DNA from: Parastagonospora avenae f. sp. tritici 18332-5
Lineage: Eukaryota > Ascomycota > Dothideomycetes > Pleosporales > Phaeosphaeriaceae
Direction of reading: 5' to 3'
DNA: 64,000 nucleotides
Assembly (NCBI GenBank): GCA_022559985.1
Contig: JAFJTR010000054.1
Coordinates: 1 to 64,000, forward strand
In this document: one piece after another, positions 34,031 to 44,619 of the stretch
How positions within the stretch are numbered: the stretch's first letter is position 1
Layout: each line of letters starts with the position of its first letter
Translations under genes and position numbers: made by a program
The notes under the pieces: model-generated
What the model was told of the DNA's origin: nothing
What the model saw: only the letters and a program-made list of their open reading frames with translations
Database searches by the model: none

Positions 34031-34389
34031 ATGTCTGACTCCATGCGCAAGGGACTCGGCGAGCAGGCCCAGGAGAAGAGTAAGCACTGCCTCGTCCAAC
34101 TTCCTCTCGTTCCAAACACTAACCTCCCTCAGTCACTCCCGACTCCCAGAAGTCCACCGGCCAGAAGGCCAGCGAGGGTGCCTCCGGTCTCGGTGACAAG
34201 GTCGCCTCCGCCGTCCAGCCCGAGGGCCAGAAGTCCACCACCCAGAAGCTCGGCGACAGCACCCGCTCCGGCGGCGACAGCGCGCAGAAGGAGGGCGGTA
34301 GCCTCCTCGGCTCTGCACAGGAGGGTCTCTCCAACGCCGGCCAGACCATCTCCGACACCTTCAACAGCGCCACCGGCAACAAGAAATAG
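34031..34389 (+). CDS. hsp12: Hsp9/Hsp12-family heat shock protein
   Basis: Exons 34031-34079 and 34133-34389, with a 53-nt intron (GTAAGC donor, CTCAG acceptor), encode 101 residues. The start MSDSMRKGLGEQAQEK and the following highly hydrophilic Gly/Ser/Gln/Lys-rich sequence with repeated TGQKASEGA/STTQKLGD-like units are diagnostic of the Hsp9/Hsp12 family. These small intrinsically disordered proteins fold into helices on membranes and accumulate in heat, osmotic and stationary-phase stress. Length matches the family. Confidence 0.9.
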
Positions 34390-34753
34390 ATGGTTTCTTG
34401 AGCCCTCTTCGACCCTAAGAATGGACATCTTTCTCTGCTAGGTGCAGCCTTTAAGGCTGACCAGTCACATATACCCTATTAGCTCACGAATGAATGAGAT
34501 TCAATAATGAACATGCCTCCTCTTGCTGCCAGTGTAATCATGTGATGAACTTGCATTGCATCGTGACTTCTTGTCTAGTATCCGCTTCGCCACGTGTGTG
34601 GTCGAGCAACCTTACTGTCATGATTTCGAATGCCAATTGTTGCGGCAAGTCGAATCACTTTCCATCGTTCGGTTTGAATACACTGCACCAGGACTTCGAA
34701 GGCTGCTCGTCAAGGCCAGGTTATCATTCAAATTAGGATCGTGATGCCCCTAC
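34390..34753. other. Intergenic between converging genes
   Basis: 3' flanks of the hsp12-type and Wbp11-type genes; nothing else seen. Confidence 0.5.
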
Positions 34754-35677
34754 TCATATATCTTCATCAGCCACTTCTTCCATCTCGACATGCCGCAGCT
34801 TATTCTCTGCGACCGCAGCTTCTGACTGTATGCCCTTCATCCCACCACTCGCTTCTGCAGCCATCATCTCATATTCTGCCTCTTGTACCGCCGCCTCTGC
34901 CGCCTGCTCAGCCTCCACCATCGTCGACGTGCCATGATTCCTCAAGAATGCCTCCATCTCCTCATCCGGCTCTACAGCAGGCTTTTTCGAATCCATATAT
35001 CCCTCCTCCTTCAACTTATCAAACTCCTCGGGTTCCAACAGCCTTCCCTCGCCCTTTGCCAACTTCATCTTATTTGCAACAGCAGTCGGCATGAACTTTG
35101 TCGCTTCCTTCAAGAAATTGCGGACTTGGGGTGCAGCTTCGTACACGATTTGCGCCTTCTTGGGTTCAGGCTGGGCCGCTTCGTCGTCGGCTTGTGCTTG
35201 ACGGTTGCGTTGATGTGGTAGTGGCGGTGGTGTGTCGCGTGGCATGGGAATGTCTCGTACGTCGGCGTCGGTGTCGCTGCTGTCGTCTTCTTTCCTCTGT
35301 CCATCTCGTGTCCGCTTGCCTAGCACACCTCCTCGCCCGCCTCGATGGCCGGCTCTCCCGCCTCTATCTCCATCATCGTCGTGTCTTCGTTCCGGCTTGA
35401 ATTGCGGTGCTTTGTCGCCGAGTGCCTCTCGCGCCTTGTTGACAGCTGCGAGGTCCTTCTCCAACTCGGTAAGTCGTTGCCGCTCGTATGGGCGCAAGCC
35501 GCCGGCTTGGTCTGCTTCTTTGAGGTTGTCGATGTCGCGCTGTATGCGGTTGGGGTTGCGCCGCGCGAGTTTCTCGTTGCGCTGTGCTTGGAGGTTGGCC
35601 TTTTGCTTTTTGATTTGCTTCTGCTTCTCTTGCTTCTTGTGGTCCTGGACAGGATTGTAGTTCTTTTCTTTCGGCAT
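34754..35677 (-). CDS. Wbp11-type splicing factor
   Basis: A single exon of 307 residues from ATG 35677. The N-terminus MPKEKNYNPVQ followed by a Lys/Gln-rich helix, RNEKLARRNPNRIQRDIDNLK and a second coiled helix is the Wbp11 (WW-domain-binding protein 11) domain. It continues with an RGGRAGHRGGRGG Arg/Gly patch, the short proline-rich stretch PRDTPPPLP that could bind WW or SH3 domains, and acidic helices. Wbp11-domain proteins are nuclear and associate with the spliceosome. The gene is divergent from the gene at 35926 across 248 bp, so they probably share a promoter. Confidence 0.85.
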   Translation of the reverse strand: MPKEKNYNPVQDHKKQEKQKQIKKQKANLQAQRNEKLARRNPNRIQRDIDNLKEADQAGGLRPYERQRLTELEKDLAAVNKAREALGDKAPQFKPERRHDDDGDRGGRAGHRGGRGGVLGKRTRDGQRKEDDSSDTDADVRDIPMPRDTPPPLPHQRNRQAQADDEAAQPEPKKAQIVYEAAPQVRNFLKEATKFMPTAVANKMKLAKGEGRLLEPEEFDKLKEEGYMDSKKPAVEPDEEMEAFLRNHGTSTMVEAEQAAEAAVQEAEYEMMAAEASGGMKGIQSEAAVAENKLRHVEMEEVADEDI

Positions 35678-35925
35678 GATTGCGGCCGTGAATTAGGTGT
35701 AAGCTGATTGGGCGGAATGATATGTTGTGGTGTTGCGACAGTGAAGTTGGAGATGCTCGAAGTTGGGCGATGACGTCCGTGCAGAAGCTCGAAAGACGCG
35801 CTAGTATCACCCACTTTCACGCAACACGCGCCACAAGATCTTTTAGTCTAAGGTGACAGTCACAGAACGCCAGTCCCAAGATGTTGCACTTGTAGGCCAA
35901 CAACTGTGTGCCGCTATTGTACGCC

Positions 35926-37085
35926 ATGTTTGTACCAAGAGCTCTGAGACTCAAGGGCGTTCGCGAGACTAAGCCAAAGCCTTCGAAACCTCCACCAGAG
36001 GTCACGCAACGCAGACAGGATGAAGCACTCGTCGATGCTATGCAAGGGATAAGTACAAACTCACCCACACCACAAGAAGAGCAAATTGAACCAAAAGCAC
36101 CCCCTCGTGGCGGGCCTAAATTTACAGTCAAGGCAATCACTCCAGAGTACTTGTTGCAACTCGTGGTTGGTATGGAACTGATCTTTTCTGATTATGCACA
36201 TCAAGAAGAGGTACGGGCGGACTGGTTGCAACAGCGGTACAGAGCAGTGGATGAAGGAGAGTACTGTAAGGTCAAACATGGAAATCTGTTTCTAAACGCT
36301 AACAGTGAAGCGAAGTCATACATCTCACGGCTATCCTCGAACATCCGAACATCTCGAGCCTCAAGCCTCAAGCGACGCACGTGTTACTCCAACAGGCGCT
36401 CCGGGAACACCCATCCAAGATTCTCGAGCTCTCGAGCAACGGCTACCATATCCGCCGAATGCCGTCTTCTTATCCTCCCAAATTTCTTCCTCAAAATTCG
36501 TTCGAGCAGGTCAACGACGATGGCCTGTCCTTCTGGGACCAACGAACAATATACGTGGAACCGCACCTACGAGACCTCTGTAAGACTCCAGCTAGAGTCG
36601 CGCACTGGCTTCGAGAGCATGGCCAGCTAAAACAGAAGTGGCTGCCAATACAAGCGGTATATACACTTCACAACAGTTGTGCATTCATCGTCTTGAGCGG
36701 CAACATTACACATGAAGACGTGTGGTCCAAGTGGAGAGCAGCGGAGAAGCCGGATAACTGGAAAATATTGACAAAGGTCGAGCATTCGAAACGCACGGCA
36801 GAATACGTCGCATTACTCGAGAAGTGGAACCCGAGGAGCAAGGGCAAACAAAAGCTGGATGATCCTGTGCTTCCAGCTATTGCCAAGCCAGTAGCTCTTG
36901 CGCCAAACGTAGAGATTGTCCCAGCCTATACAGAACATACGGAGCGACCAAAGACCAAGCGCAAGCGCAACAGAAAAAAGGCCGACAAGATCGATGCCGA
37001 AGTTGGAGAGGTGGAGACTAACAACACAAATGCTGCAGTTGATGAAGCACAAAGCGATGAGCCTCGCCGCAAACGCCGGGCTTGA
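35926..37085 (+). CDS. Hypothetical basic protein, 369 aa
   Basis: Exons 35926-36265 and 36316-37085, with a 50-nt intron carrying GTAAGG, a GCTAAC branch-like site and an AAG acceptor. A nearer CAG acceptor would put exon 2 out of frame. The N-terminus MFVPRALRLKGVRETKPK is basic and could be a mitochondrial presequence. The middle contains an ITPEYLLQLVVGMELIFSDYAHQ helix and a FWDQRTIYVEPHLRDL segment. The C-terminus is strongly basic (KTKRKRNRKKADK, PRRKRRA), like a nuclear or RNA-binding tail. I recognise no named domain. Confidence 0.65.
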
Positions 37086-37507
37086 AAGACTATACTAGTC
37101 GTGCCATGAGATCGACCTCTACGTAAACACTGAATGAAAATCGCGAAGCACGAAACCTACGGATGTAGAAGCCGAGCTTCTCAGCCTCATCCGCTAGCGT
37201 CGAGACGGCGTGCTCAAAGTTGCGCTTTGTTGATTTCCCCAGTTTACCCCGCTTAGTCGCTAGCACTGACTCTACTAAAGTTACCGAGAGTCACCGAAGA
37301 GGATCACTTCGAAGCACATTTCCCAGCATAAGTCATGTGAGCCGAGGGATGGCGCTCTAGGGCGAAGTACCGCGGCGTCGACGCCTTAAAATCATCGCGA
37401 TTCAGCAAGCTTTCACAATGACACTATATTTCAGACATTGACAACACTAGTGCGAGATATTCATCTTGGATCATAGCTGCAGCTACCTGTGACATTGGAT
37501 TGCCGAA
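37086..37507. other. Promoter region of the acyl-CoA ligase gene
   Basis: No gene; contains 3' flank on the left and upstream sequence on the right. Confidence 0.5.
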
Positions 37508-39372
37508 ATGACTACCATAGTCGAGAAGACTTCTGGCGGCATATTCTATCGCGCAGCAAAGACATATCCCGTTCCTGATGTTGATCTCCTGACCCTACTT
37601 TTTGGTGAGCAAGTCCTACACCAACCATAAAACCCAGTGGTCAGGGTGCGGATCTAACATAGGGACTACAACCATGCGTTCGAGTGACATACTGACTATC
37701 TGCAGACTCAGAGCACTGCCTCGCAAAACCCGACACGCCAATCCACATCTCAGCAGCAGACCCATGTCTCATCTTGACCACATCTCGAGCGCGAAGTCTG
37801 ACCCAAGCAACATCAGCAGCACTTCGCAAGCATTTTGGCATCGGCGCCAACGGCAAAGGCAAAGACATTTGCTCCGTTATATCTACAGGCCACTACCTTC
37901 TTCCGGTCCTCAGCTACGGCATCATCGGCTCCGGCGGCGTATTCTCCGCAGCATCTGCAGCCAGCACATCCAGCGAACTAAGTAAACAGCTTCAAGGCGC
38001 ACAGTCGAACATCCTGGTCACTGTCGAGGCTACGAAAGAGACCGCAGTCAAGGCAGCGGAAGAGGCGGGATGGGGAGCCAATGGTGGTGGACGTGTGGTA
38101 CTGATGAGTGAAGTCAAAGACTGGGAGCTGAAGATTATCGACAAGGACGGAAAGCTTGGCCATAATTTGATTGATGAGAATGACCACTTGCCATGGCAGA
38201 AAATTACGGATCCGTGGGAATTAGAGAATAGTCTTGTCATCTTGATTTACAGCTCGGGGACGACTGGGTTGCCAAAGGGTAAGTGTATACGCGATGGTTT
38301 GAAGTGGAGGAGGTGGATGTGCTAATAGCATGTAGGCGTCAAGCTGTCTCATCGGAACCTTGTGGCTGAGGCGGTGATTCCGGGGGACATGTTCAAGAAT
38401 TGGCTCGCTACTTCGCGACCAGATTTCCAATACAGAACTTTGGCTCATCTTCCGGTCGCTCACATCGCCGGAATTCAAGGCTACCTGATCAACCCATTCT
38501 ACATGGGAGGACCCGTTTACTGGATGCCACGCTTCGACTTTGCGCAATTCCTCGCCTACAATGCCAAATACAAAATCACCTTCTTCTTCACTGTCCCGCC
38601 CATCTACCTCCTCATCGCCAAATCCGCCGCCGTGACCGACCAATTCAAAACCCTCGAAATCGCCATCTCAGGCGCCGCCCCGCTCGGGAAAGAGCTACAG
38701 CACGCCGCGAGCCAGAAACTCGGCGGTCCCAACTGCTTCATCAGCCAGACCTGGGGCCTCTCCGAAACAACCGGTTCAGCAACCATCATGCCCATGGACA
38801 TGTCCGACGACACAGGCTCCGTATCCCCACTCATCCCCAACATGCTCGCACGCATCGTCGACGACAACGGCGCAGACGTCGCGCCCGGCCAGCCCGGCGA
38901 AGTGCTCGTCAAAGGCCCCGTCGTGTGCAAAGGGTACTACCAAAACGAGGCCGCGAACAAAGAGGCTTTTACAAACGAATGGTTCCACACGGGCGACATC
39001 GCTGAGTTCCGCAACGGACTCTTCTACATCGTGGACCGCAAGAAGGAACTCATAAAATACAAAGGCCTACAAGTCGCGCCTGCGGAACTCGAGGCCTTGC
39101 TGCTCAACCACCCGGACATTCTCGACGCAGCGGTCATTGGCGTGGATGTGGATGATGGCACGAATGAGGTACCGAGGGCGTATGTGGTGGCTGATCAGGG
39201 GAAGATTAGTGCGGAGGGGATCAGGGAGTATGTGAAGCGGAATGTGGCGGGCCATAAGCGGTTGAGGGGTGGGGTGGTGTTTTTGGATGAGATTCCGAAG
39301 AGTCCGAGTGGGAAGATTTTGAGGAAGGATTTGAGGGTGTTGGCGAAGAGGGAGAGGGGCGCGAAATTGTAG
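37508..39372 (+). CDS. 4-coumarate-CoA ligase-like acyl-CoA synthetase, peroxisomal
   Basis: Exons 37508-37604, 37706-38278 and 38336-39372 (568 residues), with introns of 101 and 57 nt. This is an ANL-superfamily adenylating enzyme. It has the P-loop motif YSSGTTGLPKG (completed by the second splice), the aromatic/helical VAHIAGIQGYLINPF region, the QTWGLSETTG motif, WFHTGD with a catalytic aspartate, the hinge VDRKKELIKYKG, and the C-terminal PKSPSGKILRKDL with the catalytic lysine. The protein ends in -AKL, a type 1 peroxisomal signal. It would convert a carboxylic acid, ATP and CoA to acyl-CoA in peroxisomes; the acid is unknown (fatty or aromatic). Confidence 0.9.
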
Positions 39373-40283
39373 GGGAATAGAATGCTATGTGGCTTTTGAG
39401 GAGAGGAAAATTTCGAGATTGACGAGACAAACAGCTCTAGGAATCTCTGCGAGAGTTTGCGAGGCTTGATTCCGACTCTTTTTCTGTGAATTGAGTTGGG
39501 AAGATGGCCGGTTCACTTGAGAATACATCTACAGTAATTGTCTCTAGACCATTATACGGGCAACAACACATCTATGACTCTCTTCTCTATCGTACCAGGA
39601 CCGAGTTTGCTCCTGGTCATCAAGACGTTCGCTCGGCCGAGATAACACATTCACCGAACCAACCACACCGCACCCCACAATCGACGTGGTTCGCATGCAC
39701 AAACATGGATGCCCATGCAGTAGCTCGCTCCCAAGGCAGTGGAAAGCATACACAACCCCGTTCGTATGCGTGCCCACACCGACAGATGCCCATATTCCCA
39801 TCGAAGCCATCACAGTCAAAGAGCGGTCGGCGTGCCCGCCATGAAGCGTTTCACATGGGCTCAGAGGGCGGGTAGATAGGTCGCGCCCACCCCCGCTTTC
39901 TTTATGGGTTGTCACCTGCAGCGAGCCGGGCCAATAGAATCGCCGTTCCCCAACGAGGTGGGCCCCGGGGTATCGAATTCTCAAAGATTGTAGTTTCTGG
40001 CGATGTGCTGGCGCGGGATGGTGATGTATGTGACGTTCGGATGGGCCGACGAGTGTCTGAAATGTCGCGATCACCGCAGAGCCGCATTCGGTCTGTCAAG
40101 TACTTGTACCTGTTCCTGCACGGTTCTGCCCGGGAGGATACGAGATACCAGCATCCAACAACTTCTGGCGTCGACGGCCCCAGACTCGACAAAATCAGAC
40201 CAAACGTGCACGCGGAAACGGCCCGCCCATCTCGGCCGCTAAGCCCTATCCTTGATCTTCACGATACCCTAAACTTCAAAGAT
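39373..40283. other. Intergenic; one ORF of 123 codons judged doubtful
   Basis: A frame at 39504-39875 starts with ATG but has no recognisable protein character. Otherwise this is 3' flank and the promoter of the zinc-finger gene. Confidence 0.4.
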
Positions 40284-41318
40284 ATGACGCGCCCTGAGCA
40301 ACCACTCTCTCGTGAGTTCTGATTCGCTTGGCCCTGCAAAAGCATCCTATATTACCTTTCACAAGGCTGTGGCCACCAGGGCCTAATTGGCCTGCTTCCC
40401 CCTCTGATCCATGAGGCTGACGCACCCGCCTGCGCCACAGACAACCCCACCAGCTCACGCAGCATGTCGCTCGCCCGGCTAGAAAGCGCCAGCGCCAGCA
40501 TACCCGTGAACCCGCAAACCGCATCGTGGGTACAAGATCTCGGAGCCGAGTCGATCCACGCGCGCCTGGCCCGCGCCGGCGTCCACTTTGAAGAGTCGCT
40601 GGAAGACAGCAACAACACACCCTCGAGCCCGCTGTGGGCAGATTACTCCCGCTCGCTGCGCAGTGGGTGCTCATCCATGGCGCCCGGAGCCATGATTCAC
40701 CAGTCTGCGGCGTCTGCGCGCGCGCCGTCGCTGGTCTCGTATTTCACTGAAGCGACGCCGACCGAGACGTCTGTTAGCACGGGACTGGCGAACCATTTGT
40801 CTGGCGCCGTGCTGCTGGAGGAGAACAATGGCGTGCTGGAACTGCCGAGGACGCAGGTGCCCGTACCCGTCTACGAATGTGCGTTTTGGTTCCTGAACTG
40901 CGCGTACATATCGCGGAATCAGGAAGAGTGGATGACGCACTGCGAGAGCCATTTCCGCGGCGAAGAACCACCGCGCTCGGTCCAGTGTCCACTGTGCGAG
41001 TGGAGCATATCATCGTTGGATGATGGCCGGATGAGCTGGCATGCGAGGATGCAACACGTGGCTACCGAGCACACGATGCTTGGGCAGACGCTGAGGACGT
41101 CGAGACCGGACTTTGACTTGTATCGCTATCTGTGGAAGATGCGGCTCATCGACGATCAAGATTATAAAGAGCTCCAGGGCGGGAATCATAATCTGGCAAG
41201 ACGACTTGGAAACTTTACCGAGTCGGGTGGACGGGAAAGACGTCGGGACCGGGACGAAAGGAGACATAGGCGACAGCATGTCACTGCGACTCGACCGTCT
41301 GGGCCACAGCCTGTGTGA
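40284..41318 (+). CDS. C2H2-like zinc-finger hypothetical protein
   Basis: The best model has a 28-nt first exon (40284-40311) and a second exon 40441-41318, joined across a 129-nt intron with a perfect GTGAGT donor and CACAG acceptor that keeps frame: 301 residues. A single-exon alternative starts at ATG 40464 (284 residues). Residues 1-150 are Ser/Ala-rich. A Cys/His cluster follows: YECAFWFLNCAY with HCESHF, then VQCPLCEW with HARMQHVATEH, which resembles two degenerate C2H2-type fingers. The C-terminus is an Arg-rich RERRRDRDERRHRRQH helix, probably nuclear. Function unknown. Confidence 0.65.
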
Positions 41319-42572
41319 GCTAGCTGTACGAGACGTTCACTTCGCGGCCCAATGCCTTGTACCTCGAGAGGCCGATTCCCTGCTTTTTCTCTTTGTTTGT
41401 CTTTCTTACTTCGACCGAGCAGACGTTCTCACCTCCCTCCTGTTTTTCATTGACATCTCTTCACTCTTCTTTCCTTCCATTTTCGTCCAGAAATTTGTTA
41501 CTTGAAGGACACAGCGGCATTCCCCGGCGTTCTGGACCAAATTGAAGCGTTCTTGTCAAGGCGCACATGAATCTCGTTACGAAAATATCTTCAAGGTGTA
41601 TGGTTCTCTTAAAATTGAGGGAAAGGATACGTTAGGAGTCTCGACGTCTCAAAGTGGATATAGGTAATGTGAATCGAAATTAACAATAAACAAATCAGAT
41701 CCCCTTCATCATCATTTGCAGAGCAGCAGCCACCGCACTCTTATGTTTCCAGCCCCCAATTTCCGCTTACCGTGTTCAATCACACAAGAGCCTCGCTTCT
41801 TAACAATTCTATTCGCCAATGTAGGAAATGCCTCATCGGTGCCGTGTTCCACCTTTGTGAACGCGTCTGCCTTGAGCCCTCGCGCTAGTGGGGTTACTGC
41901 ATTAGGACAAGTTAGGCAGGCGCTCGCGATAGAGATGGTTTGAGATGACTTGCATACACGATGGTAGCGAGGAGATGGGGTTTGTGAGATGTACTGAATT
42001 TGCTTATGGGATTGGTGGGTAGGACTGTGGAATCGGTGAAGGCATAACGTTACAAGTCAAGCCTTGAAAGTATCTGAACGTCTAATATAAATCCCTACGC
42101 ATTGAGTACCTGTAGAACATGATACCGCAGCCAGGAGTATCACATCCCATCTCCAAGCACACGGACATACATACCCACATTCCTTCCCATGCTTATCGCC
42201 AAAGTCTCCATCTTCATCCCTGCCACGCGCCTTCCCAACACGTGTGACGACACATTCCTCCCCATGAAACAAATTTCACCACATATGCAAACCTCCCGCC
42301 ACGTCGAAATAAACACACCTCCCATCCCATCAAGCTACAAACATCAAGCACGTCACCACCCGCATCCCGAGTCTCTCCCGATCTATCCCCGCAACGCCCC
42401 CTCCAAACTGATCTATGACTCATCCACTACATTCAACCCCACCATAGCCCCACCAACGCTTTTCTTTGTCGTCAGGAAACATTCTCGTGCGCAAAGCCTC
42501 CTGCCACCACCTCTCCCCGCGCCAAGTCATGGCTATAGAACAAATAAATTTATCCTTGCCCATCATCAGCAC
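41319..42572. other. 1.25-kb interval upstream of the tRNA
   Basis: No supported protein gene. A 42189-42590 plus frame is His/Pro-rich and ends inside the tRNA, and is rejected. Confidence 0.45.
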
Positions 42573-42705
42573 GCCCGGCTGGCACAGTAAGTTCCACCGA
42601 CACACTTTAGTTGGATTTAAGGGCGATATGCTGACTCTGGGATAGATTGGTTAGCGCGTGAGACTTTTAATCTCAAGGCTCAGGGTTCGAGTCCCTGGTC
42701 GGGCG
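42573..42705 (+). tRNA. tRNA-Lys(UUU) with a 59-nt insertion in the D-loop
   Basis: The 3' part (42646-42705) contains the D-loop end with GG, an anticodon stem TGAGA/TCTCA around CTTTTAA (anticodon TTT), a five-base variable loop, a T-arm CAGGG-TTCGAGT-CCCTG (perfect B-box) and the acceptor 3' strand GTCGGGC plus discriminator G. The bases directly upstream cannot pair with it. At 42573-42586 the missing 5' part is present: GCCCGGC (seven pairs, one G-U), T8, G9, D-stem GCAC (one mismatch, A12-C23) and A14. Between them, 42587-42645 starts GTAAGT, has CTGAC ten bases before its end, and ends AG. Removing it yields a standard 74-nt tRNA. A T5 tract at 42716-42720 would end Pol III transcription. 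Confidence 0.65.
42587..42645 (+). other. Candidate spliceosomal-type intron inside the tRNA D-loop
   Basis: 59 nt, GTAAGT at the 5' end, CTGAC at 42631-42635 and ATAG at the 3' end. Size and signals equal those of mRNA introns in this window. Canonical eukaryotic nuclear tRNA introns sit one base 3' of the anticodon and lack these signals. It could also be a chance-looking insertion that made the tRNA inactive. The insertion interrupts the A-box, although its last bases (TGGGATAGATTGG across the junction) are A-box-like. Confidence 0.5.
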
Positions 42706-42715
42706 AATTATTCTC

Positions 42716-42720
42716 TTTTT
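42716..42720 (+). terminator. Pol III T5 terminator
   Basis: Five T residues 11 bases after the discriminator base of the tRNA, the usual RNA polymerase III stop signal. Confidence 0.65.
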
Positions 42721-42950
42721 GCAGATTTTATCCTCTTCTATGAAAGCAGGTTATCTGTTGGGTCCCGCGGTCGTGGGCAAACAAACTGTGATTTTTTGCT
42801 GATAGGAAATGATGTTTGTAGTAACAAGGCTTATGATAGTGCACACTTGATCATGGTGACATCTTTTTTATATTTCTTGAATTTGTGGTTATATCGACTG
42901 TGACAATATAACACAGTCTGCATTTGCACTCCATTCCATCACCACGCTTC

Positions 42951-44619
42951 TTACGTAGGACTCGCCACCTTGCCAGCGACCAGCGCAATCAGCGCTGCAC
43001 CCACACCCGATCCATCCTTCGCAATACCAATCCTAATCCTCTTCTCGCCTTGCTTGCCAATATCTGGAATACCACGCAGCGCATCGCGAATGTGCTCTTC
43101 AAAGTTGGGGTAAAACTCCACAAGCGATCCGTCAACACCGACGTCAATCACGTCCTCGTCCGCAACCTCGACTTCACCGCGAGCCGGCGCGATGCCAGAC
43201 TTTTGCTCCGTGGTTGCAGTGCCGGCGGACTTGCTGAGGCGGCCGGTGTTGATGACGATGGCGCCGATAGCAACGGCAGACAGACGCGCTGCACGGCGGC
43301 CAATAGCGACGGCGATTTCGCGCACTGCCTCGGCATCCTCTGCGCTCACGGCAGAGATTTCGTACTCCTTGTCGAGAGTCTGGCGCAGCATGCGGTAGCC
43401 AGGGCTGGTGTCGCCGGCGCAGACGCTCAAGAAGCTGGTGTCGATGCCCCACTGCTTCCATATAGAGCTTCCGTCATGGATCTGTGTGGTGCTGTGGACG
43501 TCGTTGGATGCCGAGTTGTCGTCGGCGAAGAGAGGAACCGCTGGATCCTTGATGAGCTTGAGGAGTGCCAGTCGCAGCAATTCGCCCAAGAACATGCCTG
43601 AGACGCGCTTCTCGAACATTTGAATGCCGGGGTTGACGGATTTCTTGTCCAGCTCGACGTCATATGGAGTGTTTGGTAGCGTGCGCAGAGAGTTGTCGAA
43701 CGAGCCCCATTCGGTGTTGACAATCATCTCGCCTGTTGACTTGTCGTACTCTCCTGCGTTCTTGTCCTTTGTGAGCTTGGTGACCTTGTCCAGCTTCTCC
43801 ACGTAGGCACCGTTGGTTCCGGTACCGAAGATCGCGCCGAGCAGTGTTCCAGTCTTGCCGGGCGAAGTGTAGGAGCGCGCCATGAGAGTTCCCACCGTGT
43901 CGTTCACCAGAGCAGCGACTTTGACCGGGAGGTGTAGCTCGTCAATCTCCGTCTGGAGCAAAGCGCAGACATCCTTGCCGACCGCGTCCTGGATGTCGAA
44001 GCCCTTGGTCCAGCGCATCAACATGCCCTTGTTTATGCCAATCTGGTTGACGGGGAACGAGAAGGTGAAGCCCAGGTTGAAGATCTCCTCTTCCGAAATC
44101 TTGCCTCCTCCGAGTTCCCGACGCTTCAGTGTTCCAACGTAGTGCTCCTCGTGATGTGCCTTGAGGAACAATTCAATCTGCTTCGCGAGGAAGGCGAACA
44201 GCTCTTTCGACGTCTTCGCAACCATGAGTTCGCGGGGAATTGCGACCTTGCTTTGCGTGAGGGAGAAGGTAGTGTTGCCGTGTAGCTGGATCGAGCAGAC
44301 GCGGAAGTTGGTGCCGCCCAGGTCGACAGCCATGTAGAGGCCCTGTATCCCATGTCAGCAGATATATCTCATATTTCCCGAGTGCAATTGTACCTTTTCT
44401 GTGCCATTGGGAACCGCAGTGACGTATGTCGGGATCTGGCTCAGCTCGGTGCCCTCCGACTGAAGACCCTCATCTGCGCACCGTCAGCATCCGGATTGCC
44501 CACCCTGTTCGCCAACACCTACCCATCTCCCTGATGAACTCCTTGACAGCCTTGTTGACGGCATCTTGCTTAAAGTCAAACTCGGCAGCAACCTGCTTGG
44601 CCTGGTCGGCGAGTGCCAT
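42951..44619 (-). CDS. glkA: Glucokinase
   Basis: Exons 44619-44523, 44473-44394 and 44342-42951 (522 residues), introns 49 and 51 nt. The start MALADQAKQVAAEF matches the usual glucokinase N-terminus. Hexokinase-fold landmarks follow: VDLGGTNFRV (phosphate 1), LGFTFSFPVNQ with INKGMLMRWTKGF (sugar binding), LVNDTVGTLMA, IFGTGTNGAYVE (phosphate 2), NTEWGSFD, and a C-terminal adenosine-site region (VGVDGSLVEFYPNF, DGSGVGAALIAL). The enzyme phosphorylates glucose with ATP. The frame stays open upstream of this ATG for another 113 codons to an ATG at 44958 and would add a hydrophobic segment. Which start is used cannot be decided here; the short form is family-typical. Confidence 0.9.

Noticed and set aside
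34119..34428. Minus-strand frames opposite the hsp12-type gene
   Set aside because: Low-complexity Gly/Ala/Arg shadows of a highly repetitive coding strand.
39504..39875. 123-codon ATG-started frame
   Set aside because: His/Ser/Arg-rich without any recognisable pattern; the reverse strand is equally open, so it is probably noncoding.
42189..42590. 133-codon frame running into the tRNA
   Set aside because: Ends inside the tRNA 5' fragment, and is His/Pro-rich with no family resemblance.
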